Shown in pieces: positions 12,180 to 21,496 of a DNA stretch of 64,000 nucleotides. The stretch is from Oegoconia quadripuncta (taxonomy: Eukaryota; Arthropoda; Insecta; Lepidoptera; Autostichidae). The notes beneath the pieces are model-generated. The model made no database searches. It saw nothing but the letters and a program-made list of their open reading frames with translations, and was not told the DNA's origin. The DNA is taken from the NCBI GenBank assembly GCA_949316235.1, contig OX438748.1, forward strand, positions 8,993,001-9,057,000, in the 5' to 3' direction. The translations under genes were made by a program, and so were the position numbers. Each line of letters begins with the position of its first letter. The stretch's first letter is position 1.

Positions 12180-12191
12180 TGGTCCTTCGAG
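12180..12191 (+). promoter_or_regulatory. Primer binding site, tRNA-Tyr type
   Basis: TGGTCCTTCGAG lies five bases after the 5' LTR end. It is the reverse complement of CTCGAAGGACCA, the 3' end that I expect for eukaryotic tRNA-Tyr, whose acceptor strand begins CCTTCGA. Twelve consecutive bases match; the following TTTTAAC does not extend into the T stem. This is where minus-strand DNA synthesis would be primed. Confidence 0.8.
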
Positions 12192-12492
12192 TTTTAACTT
12201 GGTGTTTTTGTGTTCTTACGTGCGGTAGCGAATCGGTTCGGCTGGCCTCCCAGAAGCGGGTCTCACCAGCTGTATTGAGAAGGCGCACAATATCGTGCAT
12301 AGGGCACTGAGGCACTGAGTGCGAACAAAGCAACCTAGCAAGATTAACAGTTTACATCTAAATCATCATCATCAGCAAGCAATCAAATTATCATCAGCAT
12401 TACCATCTATCAGTTATATCAAGCAGAGCAATTATCAAGTAAGATCATAATATTATCTTATAAGTTCAAAGCAAATCTATCCAATTAAAGTC
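12192..12492 (+). other. 5' leader of the retroelement RNA
   Basis: About 300 bp of AT-rich sequence separates the primer binding site from the polyprotein ATG. It contains TCATCATCATCAGCA-like low-complexity stretches (12360-12400). No intact gene is present. Packaging or translational signals, if any, are not recognisable by eye. Confidence 0.6.
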
Positions 12493-15400
12493 ATGGAAGA
12501 TTTACTTACAACTCAATTCCAAATCATGGAAGAGATGAAAAAGTTACTTGTTAACTTTAAAAAAGATGGGGCCGAGCGCAAGACCTCAGATTATATCAAA
12601 AGAAAAATTGATATCTTGGATGCTTATTGGGCGGAATTTCATTCGATTCACGGCCAACTGTCGGAACTGGAGGACAGGTCTCACACGTACTTCACAGATA
12701 ATCAGTACGAGAAAATCAAAGCATTTTATATCAACACCCGAGATTATATTACGAAATATACACCAACCACGGAAGGTCTCAGGGACTCCAGGCCGACGAC
12801 ACCTGTTATCAAACCATCTATCCTTAACATCGAGAGTATACACTCCTTCACAAAGGCATCAGCAGGAACATCCAAGACCCAGAGCAATCCTAGCAAAACA
12901 GACGAGATGTTGCGCAAGCAAACAAGCAATTTTAAGGCCTTTCACAGAACTATCTCCAATATCAACCTGGATATCATTAGTGAAAGGTGGGAATTTCAAG
13001 ATACCTTAAAGACCTTGGAATCTCGTTGGTCTGCTATCGATTCTCTACATTGGGAGATCGACAGTGAGATCAACGGTGAGAACACAGAATACGAGCAAGC
13101 ATTTAACAACTATGAGAAAAATTACAACCACATGAAAAAAGCAATTAACATTAAAATGTCGTCAGTATCGCACAAAGAAAAATGCACGCCGCAAATGGAA
13201 ATACCTACTTTCAACGGCAACTATCAGAGTTGGACTTCATTCAAAGATTTATTTACCGAGACGATACATAGCAACACATCACTATCCAGTGCACAGAAAA
13301 TGCAATTTTTAAAGGGTAAAATCAGAGGAGAAGCTGAAAAACTAATTCAACATTTATCTATCAGTTCGGATAATTACGAAACCTGTTGGGATATTCTCAA
13401 TCAGAGATATAACAATAAAAAATTGATTTTCTCATCTCATATGAATACCTTATTGAATTTGCCCACATTGCAACTTCAATCAGCAGTACAAATCAAAAGA
13501 ATGCACGATACTACAAATGAATGTCTTTACGCAATCAAAAACCTAGGCGTGGACACCTCAACCTGGGATCCAATGCTCGTGCATATCTTATCACAGAAGT
13601 TGGATGCCGAATCTCACAACAACTATATAGAAGCATTGAAAAAACCGAGAGAATTACCCACTTTATCAGACTTTCTTCAGTTTCTAGAAAGTAAATTCAC
13701 ATCATTGGAATCGTCTCGGCGTAAACAAGATGTAGCAAAATCATCTCAACATCAGCAACACGACCCAGCATCCATCAGCAAGAAATTTCAGTACAAGCCC
13801 ATCAATACCAAGCAAGGTCTTATACCAAAGATAGCACACAACTTTGCCACAAGGGTAACCAATTCCGCAACATCAAAGTGCCCGCATTGCGATAGTGACC
13901 ACGGGCTATTTTTTTGCAAGGCATTCCTCGAATTACAGCCCGATGCACAACGGAAGGCTGTTGCGAAATACAATTTATGTATAAATTGTTTATACGATCA
14001 CAATGGCAAGGAATGCATTTCAAAGAAAAGATGCCGCCATTGCAATGACAAACATAATACGTTATTGCATGATGCCTTCACAAAAACGAAGGTTACCACA
14101 TCAGGACCCAGCAATAGCAACAGTCACGTGTCACAAAATCGTGATTTGTCCGAAATACTGCTAGCGACGGCTATGATCAAAGTACAGGGAGTGGATGGCT
14201 GTTATCATACAATGAGGGCTCTCATCGATCAGGGCTCACAGACTTCGCTCATTACAGAGAATGCAGCACAACGCTTACGACTTCCACGTCAAAAATGTAA
14301 AGGCGTAATCACGGGAGTCGGAACAAAGGAAAGCAACTGCAAAGGCGTCCTTAGCATATCATGCACGTCAATAAACGAAAATTACATTTTTGATACCGAC
14401 GTGTACATAATGAAAAGCTTAATCAATAACCTACCGAGCCATACGTTCTCCAAACCATCATGGACGTACTTAGAAAATATCGAGCTAGCCGATCCGCAAT
14501 TTTACATCAGCCGCTCAGTCGACATTTTATTTGGAGCCGATATATACTCACAAATAATAATGGAAGGCATCTGTAGGGCAGATCAAGCATTGCCCATTGC
14601 ACAGCAAACCCGCCTAGGCTGGATCCTATGTGGATGTACCAAAACGTTACAATGTAACGTCATATTGAACAGTGTGGACGAGATCAAAAAGTTTTGGGAG
14701 ATCGAGGACATCTCGGACGATACAACAATGTCGGCGGATGAAGATCACTGCATCCAACTTTACAAATCAACTGTACAGAGAAAGCAGGACGGAAGATACG
14801 AAGTCCGTCTACCGCTGAAACAGAATTTTGAAGAGCATCTTGGTACATCAAAATCGAAATCTATTGCCCAATTTCATCAGATGGAAAGGAAATTTGCCAA
14901 ACAAGAAAGCATATCAAAATCATATAAATCATTTATCAACGAATACCTATCATTAGGTCACATGAAACCGAGTGTCGGCGGTAACAATACACCTGAGTGC
15001 TATCTACCGCATCACAGTGTGCGTCGCGATGATTCAACTACTACAGCTCTACGAGTCGTGTTTAATGCAAGCGCGAAAACATCAACAGGCCTAAGTTTAA
15101 ATGATTTAATGTACAGTGGGCCTGATTTCCTTCAAAATTTGCAATCTTTGATGTTAAGGTGGAGACAATACCCATACGCTATCACTGCAGACATCGAAAA
15201 AATGTTTCGGCAAATAGACGTATGCGAGCAAGATCAAGCATTACAAAAAATCATATGGCGAGATTCTCCTAACGACATCCTGCGAGAATATCAACTCACC
15301 ACAGTAACGTACGGCATGAAAGCCGCACCGTTTCTAGCAATCATGACACTGAAGCAATTAGCAAACGACGAAAGGGCAAACTATCAGGAAAACGCAATCA

Positions 15401-18400
15401 AAGCATTGGAAGAATCATTTTATATGGACGATTTTCTTCAAGGCGAGTTTTCCATCACGGCAGCAAAAAAATTACAAAAAGATCTAATCGAACTCTTGTC
15501 ATCAGGCGGTTTTCATTTGAGAAAATGGACCTCAAATACCCCGCAACTTCTGGATAATGTAGACTCAGAACATAGCAATCAAAACTTTGATTTCAAACAA
15601 CCGGAATCAAGGAAAGCATTGGGACTTCGTTGGAATCCGCAACAAGATACGTTCACATTTCATTACAAAAACGAACCGACTATAAATAATCCTACCAAAA
15701 GGACACTGTTATCGGACATATCTAAATTGTTCGATCCATTGGGAATGGTCGCACCAGTGACGACCACACTGAAATTATTATTTCAACATGCTTGGCAAGC
15801 AGTCATAGCATGGGATGACAGTTTACCCGCAAACATCCAAGCAGAGTGGCAAAAAATAGCAAAAGATCTGAGAAACATCAATTTATTCCAAGTACCAAGA
15901 TGGATTGGAACTCAAAGGGACGACGAGATAGAACTGCATGGATTCTGTGATTCGTCTACCAAAGCATATGCATGTATAATATATTGCAAAATAAACAAAG
16001 ATAGCAAAACGAAAATCACAATAGTAGCGAGTAAAACAAGACTCGTGCCAACCAGCAAAAATGTGTCATTACCACGACTTGAACTCTGCGGTGCACATTT
16101 ATTATCACAATTAATGATCAAAATAAAGCAATGCCTCTCAAATCATACCATAAAAACCTATGGCTGGGTTGATTCTATGGTCGTCCTAGGCTGGCTACAG
16201 GGTGACCCAGGAAGATGGAAACCCTTCGTATCAAACAGAGTCAAACAAGTGACCGAGATTATGCCAGCGAACAGCTGGCGCTACGTCAAGTCAGAGGAGA
16301 ATCCTGCGGACTGCGCTAGCCGCGGATTAACCCCATCAGCACTGAACAATCATTCATTGTGGTGGCACGGCCCAGAATGGCTGCCATCATTCACAGCTGA
16401 AAACAATCAAAATCAGTCGAAATACGAAACAGATCAAGAAATCAAAAAACAAGTAAACATCGTCATACAACCAGCTGATAACATTATTCAACAGCTACTA
16501 TCAAGTTACAGCTCGTTTACCCGACTCGTGCGAGTACTTGCATGGGTAAAACGATTTACCAAACAAAGCAAAGAAAAGCAGTCATTTTTGACACTCGATG
16601 AGTTGAAAAAATCCCAACAAACTATCATAAAATATGTGCAAGGTGTCGAATTTCCCGCGGAAATAAATGATCTACGAGAAAATAAACAAGTATCCTCAAA
16701 AAGCAAGATATGTAATCTGAAACCATTTCTCGATCAAAATAACATTTTACGCGTGGGAGGCCGACTAGAGAACGCAAATATCAGCCCCGATACAAAACAC
16801 CCCATAATAATTCCCCATAATGGCAAACTTACTGAGTTAGTTATCGGCCATGCACATGAGCTCACATTTCACGGTGGGCCGCGACTGACGTCATCCTTTC
16901 TCAGACAAAAGTATTGGATTATCGGCGGGAATCATGCCACGAAAAAACAAATACGTCAGTGTGTCAAGTGCCGCAAGCATGATCCCAGCAAGCAACATCA
17001 GCTAATGGGAGATTTACCTGTCTCACGTAGCAACCCCTCCCGACCATTTTATCACACGGGGGTGGACTTTACGGGACACATTATGGTCAAAGCAAGCAAA
17101 GGCCGCGGTGTCAAAACATCAAAAGGCTACGTGGCCGTGTTCATCTGTATGGCGACCAAGGCCGTACATTTGGAGTTAGTATCGGATCTCAGTACATCAT
17201 CATTCTTGTCATCTCTCAGAAGGATGGCTGCCCGCAGAGGTACTCCGCGTCACTTATATAGTGACAATGGTACAAATTTTGTTGGTGCAAATAGAACACT
17301 ACAAAGGGAGTACGCAGAGATACAACAAACTATCAATGAAGAGTTCATGACGGAAATCACGGAGATGGAGATCACGTGGCATCACCAGGCACCATCATGG
17401 CCGTCGGCAGGTGGCCTGTGGGAATCCGCAGTGAAAAGCTTAAAGTATCACCTGAAACGAGTCATTGGTGATCAGCGCCTTACATATGAGGAGTTTTCCA
17501 CCCTATTGACTCAGCTGGAAGCATGTTTGAACTCAAGGCCGCTGTGTCCTTTGACTGAGGATCCAGACAACCTGGATTGCTTAACCCCGTCTCATTTCTT
17601 GACTGGAGGTCCAACAGCAACACTCATAGAAACAGAAAAGGACCTGAGAACAAGGTGGCAATTAACACAAAAAATCTTTGATGATGTTTGGAAGAGATGG
17701 CAGAATGAATATCTCACTTTATTACAGACCAGGAGCAAGTGGAGACGATCAACTGAAAATATCAAAATAGACGATGTAGTCATTATCCATGATGCAAACT
17801 TACCTGCAGGGAAGTGGGCCATGGGACGCGTCGTCGAACTACATCCTGGAAAGGACGGTCACGTCAGGGTCGTGACCGTGAAAACACGAAATGGATATTT
17901 AGAACGCCCAATAATCAAATTGTCCATCTTACCTGTTCACGTGGATGTACCTGAAAAAGAAAAGCAAAAGCAAAAAGCAAGCATGCAAGAAAAAGAAAAT
18001 AATCAAAGCAAAACAATAGCAACAAAGCACAAGCGAACAATATCAATGTCAGTGAACTTCGCGTCACTCGTGACGTCATTATTATTGTTTATGACTACCA
18101 TAATAACGTCACAAGCCGCATACAATGTGTCGCAGTTCCGAGAAACTCAATCCCTTTATTTCGACAAGGTTTCAGACATGCAACTGATAAGGGACGAGTG
18201 GAAAGTTGTCGCATATTATGATATGGATCCCTATTGGAAAGGAACTGAAGCATTCTCCAAATATATAAAATATCTGGATGAAACATGTGACAAAATCAAA
18301 AATGACTTTCACTGTGATGTAATTTTAGTCCAACTACGTCACGGCTTCTCAGAATTGGAGTACTACAATCACATGTTACTGAGTCAGCATTTCAGTGCCC

Positions 18401-20013
18401 GCACGAGAAAGCGTCGAGGCCTTATCAACGGTGTGGGTTACGTCGCGAATACTCTATTCGGTGTACTAGACCAGAGATTCGCCGAACAGTACCGCGAGGA
18501 TATTCTGCTGATAAAAGATAATCAAAATCACATGGCTTCGTTATGGAAAAATCAAACATCTTTAATTGAAGCGGAGTACAACTTACTCAAAAGATCAGAA
18601 GCAGCAATAGATAAGCAGTATAAGATCATCAATCACCACCTGCAAAAAATTAAAAATGCGGTAACCACGATTAACCAAAAAGTTGGAATTTTATTAACAA
18701 CCAACGATTTTACATTGGGAGCCATGACAGCAAGCAACATGCTACACCATCTAAAGAGCATACAAGATACACTGCTGGATATCATCACAGACATCTATAA
18801 TGGAAAATTCAATATACACTTAGTGACTCCAGAACAGTTACGAGAGGAATTAAGCACAATTTCGAGTCAATTAGCAAAGGATTTATCCCTGCCCATCGAT
18901 AACATCCAAACAGATTTCCAAAAAATCTATCACTTATTAAAGGTGAAAGCGAGGATGTCCGAAGAATATTTGATATTTGAAATCACGATACCGCTCACCA
19001 GCAGAGACGCATTTGAATTATTCAAAATAATTCCAATTCCAAAACAATCAGCGAACATCATGGTCACACTAGTACCAATAGCAAACTTTGTTGCAATTAA
19101 TTTGAAGAAAGATGCTTATCTACCAATGGCTGAATCAGACATCAGCTCTTGTTTGCAACATGATACGGAAATGTATTTGTGTCATCTTCAATCGCCGATT
19201 TTCATGCTCCGAAGAGATGAAAGTCTATGCGAAATAAATCACGCATCAAATAAATGCAAAACAAAAAACAACTTATGTCAAAATAAGTGGATAGAAACAA
19301 GTACTATAAACCACTACTTTTATTTTTGTTGCAACCATTGTCACCTGAGGATATTATGCGAAGATCAGGTTACCGCTTGCGAGTTGAGTCGCGGCGGCGT
19401 TATCAGTACGGGACACGGTTGCATAATAAAATCGGACAACTTCACGGTGACCTCTCATAAGCAACAAATGAGTCAGTTGAGTATCAAATCAGTAATAGAT
19501 GCACCTAAGATAGCACCCATCAACCATGTCATCGCTTTATCGTTTCCCGACGACTTAAACTTTAATGAGACAATTTTAACTAGCGATAAAGATAAATTGA
19601 ATGCAATTGGAGAACAGATCAGAGCTCTAAAGGACACTAAGGTGTTATCAGATCGAGTATCCTACCACGACGTTCATCATTATTCTGTAATTTATATCTT
19701 AGTTGGCGTGGTAGGAATCGCAGGAGCGATATGGTTGTGGCGACGCGCACGACGCATCCGCTGCACCTGGAACACATCGACTGCGTCAGAGCAGCCAGGG
19801 GCGGGTCCCGCCTCCGGCGTGACTCACCCAGGCACTACAGAACAGGGGGAACAAGCTATCAGTAGTCATGCGCACTGGCATAGCGTTAGCGAGCCAGTGC
19901 TAGGTAGCAGTGGACATGTAGCAAGAATGAAGGACAACTTCGTACAAAAAGTGGACAACGCTACATCCCCTGTTTTTCGAAAATCATTGTTCACAGAAGA
20001 AGACAGTGTATAA
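12493..20013 (+). CDS. gag-pol-env: Gag-Pol-Env polyprotein of BEL/Pao element, 2506 aa, intact
   Basis: This is a single uninterrupted frame starting at an ATG in the context GTCATGG. Gag-like part: residues 1-540, with the BEL/Pao core beginning EIPTFNGNYQSWTSF (236-250) and a Cys/His zinc region (C463-x2-C466, C496-x2-C499, C514-x2-C517, H526). Protease: D579-Q-G-S. Reverse transcriptase: D900 in TADIEKMF and the YMDD box at 977-980. RNase H: D1153, E1197, D1227 and D1273. Integrase: zinc finger H1455, H1460, C1490, C1493, then D1525, D1591 and E1644 (last spacing 52), with a C-terminal region WKRWQNEYL. Envelope-like part: from about residue 1850. The pol order protease-RT-RNase H-integrase and the 'SKLFDPLGMVAPV' and 'NPADCASRG' wording are BEL/Pao-specific. 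All catalytic residues I looked for are present, so activity is plausible. Confidence 0.95.
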   Translation: MEDLLTTQFQIMEEMKKLLVNFKKDGAERKTSDYIKRKIDILDAYWAEFHSIHGQLSELEDRSHTYFTDNQYEKIKAFYINTRDYITKYTPTTEGLRDSRPTTPVIKPSILNIESIHSFTKASAGTSKTQSNPSKTDEMLRKQTSNFKAFHRTISNINLDIISERWEFQDTLKTLESRWSAIDSLHWEIDSEINGENTEYEQAFNNYEKNYNHMKKAINIKMSSVSHKEKCTPQMEIPTFNGNYQSWTSFKDLFTETIHSNTSLSSAQKMQFLKGKIRGEAEKLIQHLSISSDNYETCWDILNQRYNNKKLIFSSHMNTLLNLPTLQLQSAVQIKRMHDTTNECLYAIKNLGVDTSTWDPMLVHILSQKLDAESHNNYIEALKKPRELPTLSDFLQFLESKFTSLESSRRKQDVAKSSQHQQHDPASISKKFQYKPINTKQGLIPKIAHNFATRVTNSATSKCPHCDSDHGLFFCKAFLELQPDAQRKAVAKYNLCINCLYDHNGKECISKKRCRHCNDKHNTLLHDAFTKTKVTTSGPSNSNSHVSQNRDLSEILLATAMIKVQGVDGCYHTMRALIDQGSQTSLITENAAQRLRLPRQKCKGVITGVGTKESNCKGVLSISCTSINENYIFDTDVYIMKSLINNLPSHTFSKPSWTYLENIELADPQFYISRSVDILFGADIYSQIIMEGICRADQALPIAQQTRLGWILCGCTKTLQCNVILNSVDEIKKFWEIEDISDDTTMSADEDHCIQLYKSTVQRKQDGRYEVRLPLKQNFEEHLGTSKSKSIAQFHQMERKFAKQESISKSYKSFINEYLSLGHMKPSVGGNNTPECYLPHHSVRRDDSTTTALRVVFNASAKTSTGLSLNDLMYSGPDFLQNLQSLMLRWRQYPYAITADIEKMFRQIDVCEQDQALQKIIWRDSPNDILREYQLTTVTYGMKAAPFLAIMTLKQLANDERANYQENAIKALEESFYMDDFLQGEFSITAAKKLQKDLIELLSSGGFHLRKWTSNTPQLLDNVDSEHSNQNFDFKQPESRKALGLRWNPQQDTFTFHYKNEPTINNPTKRTLLSDISKLFDPLGMVAPVTTTLKLLFQHAWQAVIAWDDSLPANIQAEWQKIAKDLRNINLFQVPRWIGTQRDDEIELHGFCDSSTKAYACIIYCKINKDSKTKITIVASKTRLVPTSKNVSLPRLELCGAHLLSQLMIKIKQCLSNHTIKTYGWVDSMVVLGWLQGDPGRWKPFVSNRVKQVTEIMPANSWRYVKSEENPADCASRGLTPSALNNHSLWWHGPEWLPSFTAENNQNQSKYETDQEIKKQVNIVIQPADNIIQQLLSSYSSFTRLVRVLAWVKRFTKQSKEKQSFLTLDELKKSQQTIIKYVQGVEFPAEINDLRENKQVSSKSKICNLKPFLDQNNILRVGGRLENANISPDTKHPIIIPHNGKLTELVIGHAHELTFHGGPRLTSSFLRQKYWIIGGNHATKKQIRQCVKCRKHDPSKQHQLMGDLPVSRSNPSRPFYHTGVDFTGHIMVKASKGRGVKTSKGYVAVFICMATKAVHLELVSDLSTSSFLSSLRRMAARRGTPRHLYSDNGTNFVGANRTLQREYAEIQQTINEEFMTEITEMEITWHHQAPSWPSAGGLWESAVKSLKYHLKRVIGDQRLTYEEFSTLLTQLEACLNSRPLCPLTEDPDNLDCLTPSHFLTGGPTATLIETEKDLRTRWQLTQKIFDDVWKRWQNEYLTLLQTRSKWRRSTENIKIDDVVIIHDANLPAGKWAMGRVVELHPGKDGHVRVVTVKTRNGYLERPIIKLSILPVHVDVPEKEKQKQKASMQEKENNQSKTIATKHKRTISMSVNFASLVTSLLLFMTTIITSQAAYNVSQFRETQSLYFDKVSDMQLIRDEWKVVAYYDMDPYWKGTEAFSKYIKYLDETCDKIKNDFHCDVILVQLRHGFSELEYYNHMLLSQHFSARTRKRRGLINGVGYVANTLFGVLDQRFAEQYREDILLIKDNQNHMASLWKNQTSLIEAEYNLLKRSEAAIDKQYKIINHHLQKIKNAVTTINQKVGILLTTNDFTLGAMTASNMLHHLKSIQDTLLDIITDIYNGKFNIHLVTPEQLREELSTISSQLAKDLSLPIDNIQTDFQKIYHLLKVKARMSEEYLIFEITIPLTSRDAFELFKIIPIPKQSANIMVTLVPIANFVAINLKKDAYLPMAESDISSCLQHDTEMYLCHLQSPIFMLRRDESLCEINHASNKCKTKNNLCQNKWIETSTINHYFYFCCNHCHLRILCEDQVTACELSRGGVISTGHGCIIKSDNFTVTSHKQQMSQLSIKSVIDAPKIAPINHVIALSFPDDLNFNETILTSDKDKLNAIGEQIRALKDTKVLSDRVSYHDVHHYSVIYILVGVVGIAGAIWLWRRARRIRCTWNTSTASEQPGAGPASGVTHPGTTEQGEQAISSHAHWHSVSEPVLGSSGHVARMKDNFVQKVDNATSPVFRKSLFTEEDSV
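18046..20013 (+). other. env: Envelope-like module within the polyprotein (residues about 1852-2506)
   Basis: A methionine at residue 1852 is followed by a hydrophobic stretch (about 1856-1871) ending S-Q-A-A, resembling a signal peptide. A polybasic site R1972-K-R-R1975 precedes a glycine-rich hydrophobic segment starting G1976-L-I-N-G-V-G with LFG-x-LD downstream. This arrangement resembles the cleavage site and fusion peptide of baculovirus F-type and errantivirus envelope proteins. A heptad-like region spans about 2005-2060, a cysteine-rich patch lies near 2279-2290, and a 19-residue hydrophobic anchor at 2398-2416 is followed by an arginine-rich cytoplasmic tail of 90 residues. How it would be released from Gag-Pol (splicing or proteolysis) is not visible. 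No stop interrupts it. Family relation is inferred from layout and motif, not from alignment. Confidence 0.8.
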
Positions 20014-20123
20014 ACTTTAGTTCTGTGACATGTATTTAAAATAAGTTTTAGATTATCATAAGATTTATTGTTAACATTATCAATTGCTTCCTTCATCTTA
20101 GCTTTTTCTCTCGTCTGGCAAGA

Positions 20124-20360
20124 TGTACGGTCAAACCGTACATGTTATTATTGTGTTAGCGTCAGCATTTTACCCCATCGTCCGAGGAGCCGCGCGATTG
20201 CCTTTCAGTTCACGTTCGATTATCAGACCAATCGCGTGTGCTCCTTATCACTGCAAAATCACCGCTTTTCATATGTTTTTATGGTGCATCCATTAAACAA
20301 TATAATATCAATTATTAACCACAGTATCATTTAACAAACAAACTGCACGATCCCCGTACA
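20124..20360 (+). repeat. 3' LTR of the BEL/Pao element
   Basis: Copy of the 5' LTR of identical length, with one C/T difference in the GCCYTTCAG segment. The ATTAAA hexamer recurs at 20292-20297. Because the element lies in sense inside the dpr gene, this LTR could end element transcripts and possibly also dpr pre-mRNA. The usual polypurine primer tract before the LTR is weak: only GGCAAGA (20117-20123) precedes the TGT. Confidence 0.96.
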
Positions 20361-20365
20361 CCGAC
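20361..20365. repeat. Target-site duplication, right copy (CCGAC)
   Basis: Exact partner of the left copy at 11933-11937. It marks single-event integration of the BEL/Pao element with no later rearrangement of its ends. Confidence 0.93.
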
Positions 20366-21110
20366 TGTAGTCATTCGGTCATTCAAAGTAGGTCATTCAA
20401 GGATCAATAATTGAATCTAATAATCAAAATCGATTTTACCAAAAATCTTAGTTATAAGAATGTTGGAGAAAAGGAAATGAACAAATAATTATTAAAAAAA
20501 TTAACGTTTCTCATAAAAGGACGGAAATGAAATTGAATGGAAAAGAAATTCGTCTTATTTCTCTGATCTTCTGAATGAAATTAATATCCAACATTGCTTT
20601 AAAAAATAATTTTGTTTTACCATTTTCCAAATTCACAGTTCGTGACAAAATAAGGACGTAACTTTAGATAAGTCAATTCCAGTTTAGCATGTTGTTTAAT
20701 ATTAATCTTGTTTTACTAAATGTTTTATTTAATAACACATATAGCATCCATGGTAGTAGGTAAATTTGAAGTCCCCCAAGTAGATAACTACAAGTATTAC
20801 GGTGATACAATACTTAGAAAATCCGTACCTCTTAATATCATAATAACCTAACCTTCTTAATATCTATTAGAAAGGAGCCCAAAAAAGGCAGATTCTTCAA
20901 ACTCCTAAAAAAAATTTTTGTTAGATAGATAGATAGGTTATACTATAAATACTTATTCAATACATACTACGACTTCCATATTGTAACTAGGTAACATAGC
21001 TTTTTCAGAGACTCCAGCTCCCATAAACAAATGGTGCATTGTTAAATTAAGATTATTGTAATCGATTTAATAATAAAAGCCTAATAATCGATTTAATGAA
21101 TTGAAAATTA

Positions 21111-21496
21111 CCGGATGAGTTTTTTATCAAAAGGAAAAAAATAGGGCACATTTGCTAAGTTAAGTAGAAGGTATTGGCATAGGTTGTTTAATTTTTTTTT
21201 TCAAAACTATCACGTAATAAAGCGTTAATTATGTCATTTGATGGTCGTGTTTGTAGCCTATTCCAAATAATTACATCATTAAATTAAATAAATAAAGAAA
21301 ACTTGAAGCAAATATGAGTGCTAAATTAATTCCGCATGACAGGAATCCTACAAATCCCGCCAGTCGCATATCAATCTACGGTCGGTCGTGTTTTTGAAAA
21401 AAAATTAAACTACCTATGCCAATAACTTCTATTTCACTTACCTAATATGCCCTATGGCTTTCCTTACCGTAAAAAAATTCGTAAAAACTCATCCGG
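21111..21496. mobile_element. MITE with long terminal inverted repeats, TA target duplication
   Basis: It begins CCGGATGAGTTTT and ends AAAACTCATCCGG, and is flanked on both sides by TA (21109-21110, 21497-21498). The inverted ends extend inward about 70 bp with gaps (ATTGGCATAG and CTATGCCAAT). No transposase frame. TA duplication and structure suggest a Tc1/mariner-type non-autonomous element. Confidence 0.85.

Larger units (their letters stand above)
11938..20360 (+). mobile_element. Complete BEL/Pao LTR retroelement (semotivirus-like provirus) with envelope-like module
   Basis: The element is 8423 bp long. It is flanked by the direct repeat CCGAC (11933-11937 and 20361-20365), the 5-bp duplication expected for BEL/Pao integrases. 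Two 237-bp LTRs begin TGT and end ACA. They differ at one position that I could find: GCCCTTCAG in the 5' copy versus GCCTTTCAG in the 3' copy. Between them lie a primer binding site, a leader of about 300 bp, one 2506-codon reading frame without stop or frameshift, and a 110-bp 3' region. Near-identical LTRs and the open frame indicate recent insertion. It lies in sense orientation in the 26-kb dpr intron. BEL/Pao assignment rests on domain wording in the polyprotein (see that entry). Confidence 0.96.

Noticed and set aside
12548..13009. 153-codon open frame in another frame, inside the gag region
   Set aside because: Shadow of the intact 2506-codon polyprotein; no independent coding evidence.
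20068..20334. 88-codon open frame crossing into the 3' LTR
   Set aside because: It runs through LTR sequence whose 5' copy is interrupted by the single base difference context and has no family match.
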